Part shown: positions 1 to 6,768 of the stretch, in pieces
Position numbering within the stretch: the stretch's first letter is position 1
Layout of the letters: each line of letters begins with the position of its first letter
NCBI GenBank assembly: GCA_946407465.1
Contig: CAMJOD010000010.1
Span: 1 to 33,167, forward strand
DNA length: 33,167 bases
Direction: 5' to 3'
DNA from: an uncultured Clostridia bacterium
Lineage (GTDB): Bacteria; Bacillota; Clostridia; Oscillospirales; Acutalibacteraceae
Notes under the pieces: model-generated
Seen by the model: the letters and a program-made list of their open reading frames with translations, nothing else
What the model was told of the DNA's origin: nothing
The model's database searches: none
Made by a program: the position numbers and the translations under genes

Positions 1-65
1 GCTAAGGATAGTATACCATCATCACAACAAAATTTCAATAGATTATGGATAAAATATGTACAAAA

Positions 66-115
66 CCGCAAGCTTGAAGCTTGACCCAATCCGCAAGCGT
101 GACGCTTGACCCAAT
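66..115. repeat. Two tandem copies of a 25-bp palindrome-bearing repeat
   Basis: Two adjacent 25-base units begin CCGCAAGC and end GCTTGACCCAAT (66-90 and 91-115), differing at two positions. Each contains a small palindrome; the second is CAAGCG-TGA-CGCTTG. A third, diverged start (CCGCGCTT) follows. The same palindrome in inverse orientation recurs at 363-377 inside the end of ridA. There are only two units and no spacers, so this is not a CRISPR array; it resembles a short intergenic palindromic repeat family. Confidence 0.7.
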
Positions 116-147
116 CCGCGCTTCATGCGTTTGCTGGAAAGGTTACA

Positions 148-255
148 TGAATAGCCGCGTTCAAAATGGCTATGGCAACTTGAGTTCCAATGCCTTTTTG
201 AACGCGGCGTTTATCTGCGTTTTATCTTTATATGCTGCTATCCAAAGCCGCGCTG
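148..255. repeat. Dispersed repeat element, copy 1
   Basis: This copy runs from ATAGCCGCGTTCAAAA through GAACGCGGCGTTTATC to CTATCCAAAGCCGCG. It contains a long inverted repeat: a 17-base arm at 154-170 (GCCGCGTTCAAAATGGC) matches the reverse complement of 192-208 at 16 of 17 positions, with a 21-base loop. Related copies lie at 265-355 and, inverted, at 8588-8690. No reading frame is conserved among the copies, so it looks like a non-coding palindromic or MITE-like element. The hairpin might also end transcription from the ilvA-ridA operon, although no clear U-tract was seen. Confidence 0.65.
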
Positions 256-264
256 CCCACCGTG

Positions 265-355
265 GCAACGGCAATAGCGACTTAATCTCTAATGCCTTTT
301 CTGACGCGGCGTTTATCTAAGTTTATCGTTAAATGCTGCTATCCAAAGCCGCGCT
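265..355. repeat. Dispersed repeat element, copy 2 (partial)
   Basis: From 291 this copy repeats the sequence starting at 191 with an offset of exactly 100 bases (AATGCC, then ACGCGGCGTTTATC, then GCTGCTATCCAAAGCCGCG). Its left half (GGCAATAGCGAC) matches the reverse complement of the copy at 8588-8690 better than copy 1 does. It ends against a 25-base insertion that separates it from the 3' end of ridA. Confidence 0.6.
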
Positions 356-365
356 GAATCAAGCG

Positions 366-752
366 TCACGCTTGCGCGCTGCCCACCGTGGCAACGGTTT
401 CGACTTCGACTAATACGTTTTTGGGAAGGGTTTTGACGGCTACGCAGGAGCGTGCCGGCTTGGAGGTGAAGTAGGTGCCGTAAACGGCGTTGAATGCCGC
501 AAAGTCGTTCATGTCGGCGAGGAAGCAGACGGTCTTGACAACATTGTCGAGCGAGCTGCCTGCGGCTTCGAGCACGTTTTTGAGGTTTTTGCAAACCTGC
601 TCGGTCTGCGCCTCAATGCCCTCTGCGTCCACATTGCCGGTCGCCGGGTTAATCGCAATCTGTCCCGAGGTGAAAACAAAGCCGTTTGCCTTGATTGCCT
701 GTGAATAGGGGCCGATGGCGTCGGGTGCGTTTTTGGTGTAAATCTTTTCCAT
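366..752 (-). CDS. ridA: RidA family reactive imine deaminase
   Basis: RidA (YjgF/YER057c/UK114 family) hydrolyses the reactive 2-iminobutanoate/2-iminopropanoate released by PLP-dependent dehydratases, protecting other PLP enzymes. The 128-residue length fits the family. Visible family features are the N-terminal TKNAPDAIGPYSQAIKANG, the strand FTSGQIAINPATG, the NLKNVLEAAG helix, and PARSCVAVKTLPKNVLVEVE with the conserved substrate-binding Arg. The start has AAGGAG eight bases upstream. The gene follows ilvA by 12 bases in the same operon, the classical functional pairing. The last residues (VGSAQA) and the stop codon are supplied by a palindromic repeat (CAAGCGTGACGCTTG on the coding strand), so the C-terminus appears recently reshaped. 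Confidence 0.95.
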   Translation of the reverse strand: MEKIYTKNAPDAIGPYSQAIKANGFVFTSGQIAINPATGNVDAEGIEAQTEQVCKNLKNVLEAAGSSLDNVVKTVCFLADMNDFAAFNAVYGTYFTSKPARSCVAVKTLPKNVLVEVETVATVGSAQA

Positions 753-764
753 AATTCTTTCTCC

Positions 765-1958
765 TTATACCAATTTAAAGCCTGCGCCGGTGAGTGCTTC
801 CGAAATCTGGCGCACATGGTCAAAGTTTCTGGTTTCTATTACTATGCGCAAATAGGCGGCGGTTACGTCGCTGCCCTCTCCTGCCCTCTCGTGGTGAACC
901 GAAATCACGTTTGCGCCGAGGTCGGCGATAATCTTGGACACTGCCACAAGCTGACCGGGCTTGTCCTGCAGCTCAATGCACAGCGTCTGCTGTCTGCCGG
1001 AGCGGAGGAGTCCGCGCTTGATGACGCGGTTGAGAATCGTCACGTCGATGTTGCCGCCCGACACAATGCAGACGACCTTTTTGCCCTCAACAGGCAGCTT
1101 GCCGAACATGACAGCCGCCAGCGGCGCCGCACCGGCACCCTCGGAGACCATCTTTTGGCTCTCAATCAGCGCCAAAATAGCGGAGGCGATTTCGTCGTCG
1201 GAGACGGTCACGATGTCGTCCACATATTTCTGAATATATTTAAAGGTATGCTCGCCCGGCTCCTTGACCTGAATGCCGTCGGCAATCGTTGAAACCTTGT
1301 CCAAATGAACCGGCTTGCCCTGCTTGATGGATTCAACCATAGACGGCGCGCCCTCTGCCTGCACACCGTAGACCTTGATGTTGGGGTTGAGGTTCTTGAT
1401 GGCACAGGCTACGCCGGAGAGCAGTCCGCCGCCGCCGATTGCCGCCACAACCGCGTCTACGTCGGGCATTTCGTTGAGAATTTCGAGACCGATGGTGCCC
1501 TGACCGGCAATGACATTTTCGTCGTCAAAGGGGTGAATAAAGGTGTAGTTCTTTTCGTCGAGCAGACGGAGCGCCTCGTTGTAGGCGTCGTCATACACGC
1601 CGGGCACCATGCGCACCTTGGCGCCGTAGCCCTTGGTCGCCTCCACCTTGGAAATCGGCGCACCGTCGGGCAGACAAATCAGCGACTCAATGCCGTATTT
1701 GGTCGCCGCCAGCGCCACACCCTGCGCGTGGTTGCCTGCCGAGCAGGCGATAACGCCGTGCGCCTTTTCTTCGTCGGAGAGCTGTGAAATCTTGTAGCCG
1801 GAGCCTCTCACCTTGAACGAACCGGTGATTTGCAGGTTTTCGGGCTTGAGATACACATCACACAAATCGGTGATGCCGGACGCCTTGACCAAGTGTGTGG
1901 GACGGATAACGTCCTTGAGCACATAAGAAGCGTGATAAATCCTGTCGAGTGTAAGCAT
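765..1958 (-). CDS. ilvA: Threonine ammonia-lyase (threonine deaminase) with ACT domain
   Basis: This is a PLP enzyme that deaminates threonine to 2-oxobutanoate, the first step toward isoleucine or a route of threonine breakdown. The fold-type II domain (about residues 1-315) shows the PLP lysine in TGSFKVRG (Lys49), the substrate loop SAGNHAQG and the phosphate loop GGGGLLSG. A single ACT domain (about 325-397, TLCIELQDKPGQL) suggests amino-acid control; the length fits the single-ACT class. Two ATGs are possible. AGAAGG lies seven bases before the one at 1958 but only one base before the one at 1964, so 1958 is chosen. RidA follows and removes its enamine/imine by-product. A likely promoter is TTGATT-17-TAAAAT upstream. 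Confidence 0.93.
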   Translation of the reverse strand: MLTLDRIYHASYVLKDVIRPTHLVKASGITDLCDVYLKPENLQITGSFKVRGSGYKISQLSDEEKAHGVIACSAGNHAQGVALAATKYGIESLICLPDGAPISKVEATKGYGAKVRMVPGVYDDAYNEALRLLDEKNYTFIHPFDDENVIAGQGTIGLEILNEMPDVDAVVAAIGGGGLLSGVACAIKNLNPNIKVYGVQAEGAPSMVESIKQGKPVHLDKVSTIADGIQVKEPGEHTFKYIQKYVDDIVTVSDDEIASAILALIESQKMVSEGAGAAPLAAVMFGKLPVEGKKVVCIVSGGNIDVTILNRVIKRGLLRSGRQQTLCIELQDKPGQLVAVSKIIADLGANVISVHHERAGEGSDVTAAYLRIVIETRNFDHVRQISEALTGAGFKLV

Positions 1959-2279
1959 TTTCATACCTTCTTTTTAAAAATCATACCCTCATATTTTATA
2001 CCAAACCGGTGCAGAAATCAAGCCCTATTCACGCTAATTAACAGTAATTTGAAGCGAATTATTTTGACCTCCGACACGAGAAACAAAAAACAGCTTGCTA
2101 TTTTTAAATTTTTGTGATATATTAATACCAAGGTCACATCAAAAAATTATCGACTGCACACAAACGCACCTCGTTGACAGCATATTCCCGCCAAAACGCC
2201 CGTTATACATAACGTTTAACAGCGCTGTTTTGAACAAGAATCTACTATAAAATATTCGCACCCGAACAGGAGTGATGTT
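1959..2279. other. Divergent intergenic region between ilvA and the DtxR-like gene
   Basis: This stretch of about 320 bases has no convincing gene. On the minus strand it holds a likely ilvA promoter (TTGATT-17-TAAAAT). Toward the DtxR-like gene it holds two adjacent palindromes, CGTTAT-AC-ATAACG (2201-2214) and AACAGCGCTGTT (2218-2229), which could be an operator. A TTGACA at 2174 lacks a well-spaced -10 box. No T-box hallmark (specifier stem or antiterminator sequence) was seen for ilvA. Confidence 0.5.
2201..2229 (+). promoter_or_regulatory. Paired palindromes upstream of the DtxR-like gene, candidate operator
   Basis: CGTTAT/ATAACG with a two-base centre, then the perfect 12-base palindrome AACAGCGCTGTT, lie 50-80 bases before the start codon. 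DtxR-family repressors often bind palindromes near their own promoters. Assigning this site to autoregulation is inference only. Confidence 0.35.
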
Positions 2280-2645
2280 ATGCAGCTGAAAGAATCCGGC
2301 GAAATGTATCTTGAAACCATCTATGTTCTCCACCAGCAAAAGGGCTTTGTGCGCTCCATTGACGTCTGTGAAGAGATGGGCTATTCCAAGCCCAGCGTCA
2401 GCCGCGCGGTCGGACTGCTCCGCGACGGCGGCTATCTGACCGTGAGCAAGGACGGCGGTCTCCACCTCACCGAAGCAGGTCTGGAGGTTGCCGAGCGCAC
2501 CTATGAGCGCCACACCGTTCTCAGCGAGCTATTTGAAAAACTCGGCGTCAGCGAGGAACGAGCCGTTGCCGACGCCTGCAAAATTGAACACGTCATCAGC
2601 GTCGAAACCTTTGCCGCGCTGAAAAAGCTGAATCAGTCTATGTAA
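2280..2645 (+). CDS. DtxR-family metal-dependent transcriptional regulator, short form
   Basis: This is a winged helix-turn-helix repressor sensing divalent metal, 121 residues. The N-terminal DNA-binding domain (about 1-62) contains SIDVCEEMGYSKPSVSRAVGLL and the wing GGYLTVSKDGGLHLT. The dimerisation/metal domain (about 65-121) ends without the SH3-like domain of full DtxR. The metal ligands look like the iron-type DtxR set: Met9 in SGEMYLETIY, His78 in ERH, and Cys100/Glu103/His104 in ACKIEHV. MntR instead has Asp/Glu at the corresponding positions. AGGAG precedes the ATG by eight bases. No metal transporter adjoins it, so its targets are unknown. It is convergent with cysK across a terminator. 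Confidence 0.85.
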   Translation: MQLKESGEMYLETIYVLHQQKGFVRSIDVCEEMGYSKPSVSRAVGLLRDGGYLTVSKDGGLHLTEAGLEVAERTYERHTVLSELFEKLGVSEERAVADACKIEHVISVETFAALKKLNQSM

Positions 2646-2646
2646 C

Positions 2647-2690
2647 AAAGCAGAACCACCCGTTGTGATACAGGTGGTTCTGTTTTTCTT
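2647..2690. terminator. Bidirectional terminator between the DtxR-like gene and cysK
   Basis: A 10-bp perfect stem (CAGAACCACC / GGTGGTTCTG) with a 12-base loop is flanked by AAAG on the left and TTTTTCTTTT on the right. The strong U-tract is on the plus strand, ending the regulator transcript; the short A-run on the left may help end cysK. Confidence 0.85.
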
Positions 2691-3620
2691 TTAATCGGAG
2701 AACATCGGTGTGGAGAGGTAGCGGTCGCCTGTGTCCGGCAGAAGCGCCACAATCACCTTGCCCTTGTTTTCGGGACGCTTGGCAAGCTGAATCGCCGCAA
2801 ATACCGCCGCACCGGAGGAAATGCCGACCAAAATGCCCTCGGTTTGGGCAATCGCCTTGCCGGTTGCAAAGGCGTCCTCGTTGTCAACGGGAATAATTTC
2901 GTCGTAGATATCGGTGTTCAGCGTGTCGGGCACAAAGCCTGCGCCGATACCCTGAATCTTGTGGGGACCTGCCTTGCCCTCAGACAGCACCGGAGAACCG
3001 GAAGGCTCCACCGCCACTACCTTGACATTGGGGTTCTGCTGCTTGAGATAGCCGCCCACGCCCGACAGGGTGCCGCCGGTGCCGACGCCGGCCACAAAAA
3101 TGTCAACCTTGCCGTCGGTGTCGTTCCAGATTTCGGGGCCCGTTGTGGCGAGGTGAGCCGCAGGGTTTGCCGGATTGACAAATTGACCGGGAATAAAGCT
3201 GCCGGGAATTTCCGCCGCCAGCTCGTCAGCCTTGGCGATAGCGCCCTTCATGCCCTTTGTGCCGTCGGTCAGCACAATTTCGGCGCCGTATGCCTTGAGC
3301 AGATTGCGGCGCTCCACGCTCATGGTCTCGGGCATGGTGAGAATGGCGCGGTAGCCGCGTGCAGCCGCCACAGCCGCCAAGCCGATGCCGGTGTTGCCGC
3401 TGGTCGGCTCGATAATCACAGAGCCTTTTTTGAGCTTGCCGGTCTTTTCGGCGTCGTCAATCATGGCAAGCGCGATTCTGTCCTTGACGCTGCCTGCCGG
3501 ATTAAAGTATTCGAGCTTTGCCAGCACCTCGGCTTGAAGCTCCTGCGCAGCAATCAGATTGGAAAGACGGACTAACGGGGTGTTGCCGATGAGGTCGGTA
3601 ATTTTATTATATACTTTCAT
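2691..3620 (-). CDS. cysK: Cysteine synthase (O-acetylserine sulfhydrylase)
   Basis: This PLP enzyme makes cysteine from O-acetylserine and sulfide in the cytoplasm. The 309-residue length is typical. Motifs in order: the PLP lysine in NPAGSVKDR (Lys46), the substrate loop [10 protein letters not shown], the phosphate loop GTGGTLSG, the family sequence [10 protein letters not shown], and the C-terminal DTGDRYLST. The start has AAGGAG seven bases upstream. It is monocistronic, with its own promoter, a start-site inverted repeat and a leader of roughly 130 bases containing a tiny ORF. No serine acetyltransferase is adjacent. An alternative reading as a cystathionine beta-synthase-like paralogue is less likely given length and motifs. 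Confidence 0.96.
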   Translation of the reverse strand: MKVYNKITDLIGNTPLVRLSNLIAAQELQAEVLAKLEYFNPAGSVKDRIALAMIDDAEKTGKLKKGSVIIEPTSGNTGIGLAAVAAARGYRAILTMPETMSVERRNLLKAYGAEIVLTDGTKGMKGAIAKADELAAEIPGSFIPGQFVNPANPAAHLATTGPEIWNDTDGKVDIFVAGVGTGGTLSGVGGYLKQQNPNVKVVAVEPSGSPVLSEGKAGPHKIQGIGAGFVPDTLNTDIYDEIIPVDNEDAFATGKAIAQTEGILVGISSGAAVFAAIQLAKRPENKGKVIVALLPDTGDRYLSTPMFSD

Positions 3621-3683
3621 GGTGATACTCCTTTTGATTTTAAATGATTATTTATTTGCGAACGTTTGCGGACGGGTTCAGCG

Positions 3684-3704
3684 TCAACATCGTTTTTGCC
3701 GCAT
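3684..3704 (-). CDS. Putative six-residue leader peptide (MRQKRC) in the cysK 5' leader
   Basis: This micro-ORF in the cysK leader reads Met-Arg-Gln-Lys-Arg-Cys-stop, with AGAGGG seven bases before its ATG. An in-frame upstream ATG at 3722 would give a 13-codon version (MKEGFVMRQKRC) without a good RBS. The last sense codon is Cys (TGT). It ends 63 bases before cysK, and a small inverted repeat (GCGAACGTTTGC) lies between. A role as a cysteine-sensing leader is inference. Confidence 0.4.
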   Translation of the reverse strand: MRQKRC

Positions 3705-3735
3705 GACAAAGCCCTCTTTCATATTAAAGTTTATT

Positions 3736-3787
3736 AATCCTAGTGATTTTGTAGGTTTATGATAGCACATCTTTTTCCGTTTGTCAA
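3736..3787 (-). promoter_or_regulatory. cysK promoter with overlapping inverted-repeat operator
   Basis: On the minus strand TTGACA (3787-3782), a 17-base spacer and TATCAT (3764-3759) form a strong sigma-A-type promoter. Just downstream, over the expected start site, is an inverted repeat with arms AAACCTA and TAGGATT and a nine-base centre (3736-3758). This is a good position for a repressor. The arms vaguely recall Rrf2/CymR-type sites; the regulator cannot be named from sequence. Confidence 0.65.
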
Positions 3788-3857
3788 CCCCTATTTTCTC
3801 TTGCTGACATGATTTCGCAAATATTGTCAGTTTTTTATGATTAGTTTTAGTTTTCAC

Positions 3858-3886
3858 TTTACAAAACCGATAAAAAATAGTATGAT
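3858..3886 (+). promoter_or_regulatory. Promoter of maf
   Basis: TTTACA (3858-3863), a 17-base spacer and TATGAT (3881-3886) end 29 bases before the maf start codon. The promoter is divergent from that of cysK. Confidence 0.65.
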
Positions 3887-3915
3887 AATAGTGACAGAAA
3901 ACGAGGAGTGATTCC

Positions 3916-4473
3916 ATGATTGTATTGGCTTCCAATTCACCGCGCCGCAAACAGCTGATGCGGCTGATTTCACCGAGCTTTATCATTGACCCTGCCGACA
4001 TTGAAGAGAGCCGCGCCGAGAACATTCCGCTCGACCGCATGCCGGAATTTTTGGCGCTCCAAAAGGCGCAGCAGGTACAAAAAAAGCACCCCGACGACAT
4101 TGTTATCGGCTGCGACACCGGAGTGTTTATCAACAATATGATGATTGGCAAGCCAAGCTCTGACAAGACAGCGTTTGAAATACTCAAAATGCTCTCGGGC
4201 AAAACGCACCGCGTTATCACCGGCTGCGCGATCATCAAGGGCGAGCAGACGCTCCGCTTTTCGCAGACGACCGAGGTGGAGTTCTATCCCCTCACCGACG
4301 AGGAAATGAAAGCCTACATCGCCACCGGTGAGCCTGGCGACAAGGCAGGCGCCTACGGCATTCAGGGCAAGGGCGCGCTGTTGGTCAAGGAAATCCGCGG
4401 CGACTTCTACAACGTTGTCGGACTGCCCGTCGCGCTGCTCAGCCGCAAGCTGCGCCTGCTGGAGGACGAATAA
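3916..4473 (+). CDS. maf: Maf family nucleotide pyrophosphatase
   Basis: Maf proteins hydrolyse non-canonical or modified NTPs (dTTP/UTP or m7GTP-type substrates) to monophosphates. The protein has the usual length of 185 residues. It shows the signature N-terminus LASNSPRRKQLM, the middle motif GCDTGVFINNMMIGKPSS with the catalytic Asp, and GAYGIQGKGALLVKEIRGDFYNVVGLP. AGGAG lies before the ATG. A lipoprotein gene follows 39 bases later. Maf often neighbours division genes, but none is here, so no division role can be claimed from context. Confidence 0.93.
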   Translation: MIVLASNSPRRKQLMRLISPSFIIDPADIEESRAENIPLDRMPEFLALQKAQQVQKKHPDDIVIGCDTGVFINNMMIGKPSSDKTAFEILKMLSGKTHRVITGCAIIKGEQTLRFSQTTEVEFYPLTDEEMKAYIATGEPGDKAGAYGIQGKGALLVKEIRGDFYNVVGLPVALLSRKLRLLEDE

Positions 4474-4512
4474 GCCTTTGCAAGCGCAAACATTTAGATA
4501 TAGGAGATTATT

Positions 4513-5118
4513 ATGAAAAAAGTATTGACCGTCTTGCTGGCGGCAACAGGCATGCTGGCTTTTTCTGCTTGCGGCGGCAACAACGTCCGTACACCGGAAG
4601 CGCCGTCTGCCGCAGACAGCACACAGTCTGCGCCGACAACACAAGCCGCGCCTGTCACACAGGCAACCACCGAGGCGCAAGCGTCCGACGAGGTGACCAT
4701 CACCGACAACGGCGTCACCTTTGTTTTGCCCAAGGGCTTCCGCACTTATAACGACCGGATTCCGGAGGGAAGCGGCATTACCACGATGGTGGCAAGCCCC
4801 ACCGAAAGGATTGTTTTTTGTGCTGTCAGGGAGGAAAAATCGCTCTTTGAGGGCACCGAAATCACCTCCGCCGAGAGCTATTTGCAGTTCCAGCATGACA
4901 ACGCCAAGGGCAAGAACGTCACGGCAATCAAAAACGAACCGGGTATCCCCTACTTTGAATACGAATACACCAACGGTAATCAATCCTTTCGCTATTTTAC
5001 CACCGCCATGGAATCCATCGGCGCCTACTACGCGCTCCAGTGCTTTACGCCTGCCGACGAATACGATAGCTATAAGGACAGGATCGTTAATTGGATGAGA
5101 CAGATAAGCGTGGAATAA
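4513..5118 (+). CDS. Predicted lipoprotein of unknown function
   Basis: This 201-residue protein has a type II signal peptide: MKKVLTVLLAATGMLAFSAC, lipobox LAFSAC with Cys20 as the predicted lipidation site. A low-complexity Ser/Thr/Ala/Gln linker (about 25-62) is followed by a small domain (about 65-201) with GVTFVLPKGFRTYNDRIPEGSG and later EYEYTNGNQSFRYFTTAM. No family was recognised. The start follows TAGGAGATTATT. It is probably co-transcribed with maf and is followed by a terminator-like hairpin. It likely sits on the outer face of the membrane. Confidence 0.8.
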   Translation: MKKVLTVLLAATGMLAFSACGGNNVRTPEAPSAADSTQSAPTTQAAPVTQATTEAQASDEVTITDNGVTFVLPKGFRTYNDRIPEGSGITTMVASPTERIVFCAVREEKSLFEGTEITSAESYLQFQHDNAKGKNVTAIKNEPGIPYFEYEYTNGNQSFRYFTTAMESIGAYYALQCFTPADEYDSYKDRIVNWMRQISVE

Positions 5119-5149
5119 TTTTCACGGTCATAGGCATGCCGTTTGTCCG

Positions 5150-5190
5150 ACAGGCTCTTTGTTTTTTGAAGAAACAGAGGGTCTGTTTTA
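5150..5190 (+). terminator. Terminator after the maf-lipoprotein unit
   Basis: A 15-bp stem (ACAGGCTCTTTGTTT paired with AAACAGAGGGTCTGT, three G-U pairs) with a seven-base loop is followed by a T-rich tail. Confidence 0.65.
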
Positions 5191-5230
5191 AATTTATACA
5201 AAAAATTACGTGACAGATGAAAACTAACTA

Positions 5231-5286
5231 TTGCATTTTATCACAAAAAATGATATGATAGTAGTACGCTGAGAGGCGAACCTCTC
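5231..5286 (+). promoter_or_regulatory. Promoter and leader hairpin of the sugar ABC transporter operon
   Basis: TTGCAT (5231-5236), a 17-base spacer and TATGAT (5254-5259) form a promoter. Twelve bases on is a perfect hairpin, GAGAGG-CGAA-CCTCTC (5271-5286), near the 5' end of the mRNA; it may stabilise the transcript. No cre-like site was clearly identified. Confidence 0.55.
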
Positions 5287-5337
5287 CGCATTATCCGTGC
5301 GTCAGATGGATAAATTTTTTTAGAAAAGGTGATTTAC

Positions 5338-6690
5338 GTGAAAACAACAACAATCCGGAAGGCAGCCGCTTTGACAATGGCTGCTCTGATGGCAGGAACC
5401 GCACTCGCAGGCTGCGGCGGCAACAACAACAGCAGCTCTTCCAAGGCTGACGGCACCGCCGACAGCGCTTCCAAGGCGGCAAGCGGCGCAAAGGGCTCGG
5501 TCTATTGGCTCAACTTCAAGCCTGAAATCGACGAAACCCTGCAGGCTCTCGCCAAGAAGTACACCGAGACCAAGGGCGTTGAGGTAAAGGTAGTAACCGC
5601 TGCTTCGGGCACCTACAGCACCACTCTCACCGCTGAGATGGACAAGTCCAATCCCCCGACACTGTTTGTTATCGGCAACCAGCAGGGCGTCAAGGACTGG
5701 GGCGACTTTGCTCTTGACCTCAAGGACACCGCGATTGCCAAGGAACTGAACACAGACGCTTACAACCTCTATGACGCAAACGGCAAGCTCGTTTCTATCG
5801 GCTACTGCTACGAGTGCTACGGCATCATCGCCAACCCCGACCTGATTGAAAAAGCAGGCCACAAGATGGAAGAAATCAAGAACTTTGACGGCTTGAAGGC
5901 TGTTGCCGAGGACATCCACAAGAGAGCCGCAGAGCTGAAGTTTGACGCTTTCTCCTCCTCCGACATGGACGACAGCTCCTCCTGGAGATTCACCGGCCAC
6001 ATGGCTAACCTCGAGTATTTCTATGAGGAAAAGGCTGCAGGCAAGACCTGGACCGAATGCCCCGCTACCATCACCGGCGACTACCTCCCCAACTTCAAGA
6101 ATCTGTATGATCTCTGCATCAACAACTCCCTCACCGCTCCCACCGACCTGTCCGCAGGCGGCCACAACGCTGAGGAAGAATTTATCAACGGCAAGGCTGC
6201 TTTCTTTGTAAACGGCTCTTGGGAGTACGCTGCGGTTTCCAAAAAGGTTCCGAACGCGGTTATGATCCCCTACTACTGCGGTGTTGAGGGCGAAGAAAAA
6301 GCCGGTCTCAACTGCGGCACCGAAAACTGCTGGGCAGTTAACGCCAACGTCAGCGAGGACGATCAGCAGGCTACCATCGACTTTATGGTATGGCTCGTAA
6401 GCGATCCCGACGCTTCCAAGACTATGGTTGAGCAGCTCGGCGTTATGCCCTACAAGAACGCTGCTCCTTCCTCCAACGGCTTCCTCCAGAACGCTGAGGC
6501 TTACAGCGCTGACGGCTGCTACGTCATGGATTGGGCTACCAACTATCAGCCCAACGTTGACGAGTACCGCAAGGATCTCGTTTCCGCTCTGAACGCATAC
6601 AATGCCGATCAGTCTGACGCTAACTGGGCAAAGGTTAAAGAAGCCTTTGTTGACGGTTGGGCTAAGCAGTACAAGGCTATCCAGGGCTAA
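5338..6690 (+). CDS. Sugar ABC transporter substrate-binding lipoprotein
   Basis: This is a family 1 extracellular solute-binding protein (UgpB/MalE-like), 450 residues. A lipoprotein signal ends at LAGC (Cys26), then a Ser/Ala linker, then the bilobed domain beginning GSVYWLNFKPEIDETLQALAKKY; the hinge-region signature is seen around NGKAAFFVNGSWEY. The ORF track starts at GTG 5329, but AAAGGTG lies just before the GTG at 5338, which gives a normal signal peptide, so 5338 is chosen. Codons are strongly biased toward AAG, GCT, GTT and GGC, suggesting high expression. It is first in an operon with two permeases. The substrate is probably an oligosaccharide but cannot be named. Confidence 0.9.
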   Translation: MKTTTIRKAAALTMAALMAGTALAGCGGNNNSSSSKADGTADSASKAASGAKGSVYWLNFKPEIDETLQALAKKYTETKGVEVKVVTAASGTYSTTLTAEMDKSNPPTLFVIGNQQGVKDWGDFALDLKDTAIAKELNTDAYNLYDANGKLVSIGYCYECYGIIANPDLIEKAGHKMEEIKNFDGLKAVAEDIHKRAAELKFDAFSSSDMDDSSSWRFTGHMANLEYFYEEKAAGKTWTECPATITGDYLPNFKNLYDLCINNSLTAPTDLSAGGHNAEEEFINGKAAFFVNGSWEYAAVSKKVPNAVMIPYYCGVEGEEKAGLNCGTENCWAVNANVSEDDQQATIDFMVWLVSDPDASKTMVEQLGVMPYKNAAPSSNGFLQNAEAYSADGCYVMDWATNYQPNVDEYRKDLVSALNAYNADQSDANWAKVKEAFVDGWAKQYKAIQG

Positions 6691-6707
6691 TCAACAATAC
6701 ACCATTT

Positions 6708-6748
6708 ACGGGGCGGGCGCAGTCGCCCGTCCCGTTATTTCTTTTTCG
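6708..6748 (+). terminator. Partial terminator/stabilising hairpin after the binding-protein gene
   Basis: A 12-bp stem (ACGGGGCGGGCG / CGCCCGTCCCGT, one G-U pair) with the tetraloop CAGT is followed by TATTTCTTTTTC. It sits between the binding protein and the permeases, where such hairpins commonly raise binding-protein mRNA over permease mRNA. Confidence 0.8.
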
Positions 6749-6768
6749 CCGAGAACAGGAGGCTTATT

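Noticed and set aside
66-115. CRISPR array
   Set aside because: Only two directly abutting 25-base units without spacers and no cas genes.
1965-2140. T-box riboswitch upstream of ilvA
   Set aside because: The distance from the likely promoter to the start is far too short for a T-box, and no antiterminator consensus was seen.
3684-4238. 184-codon minus-strand ORF
   Set aside because: Most of it is antisense to maf and it crosses both divergent promoters; only its last codons, as a separate micro-ORF with its own SD, are kept as a candidate.
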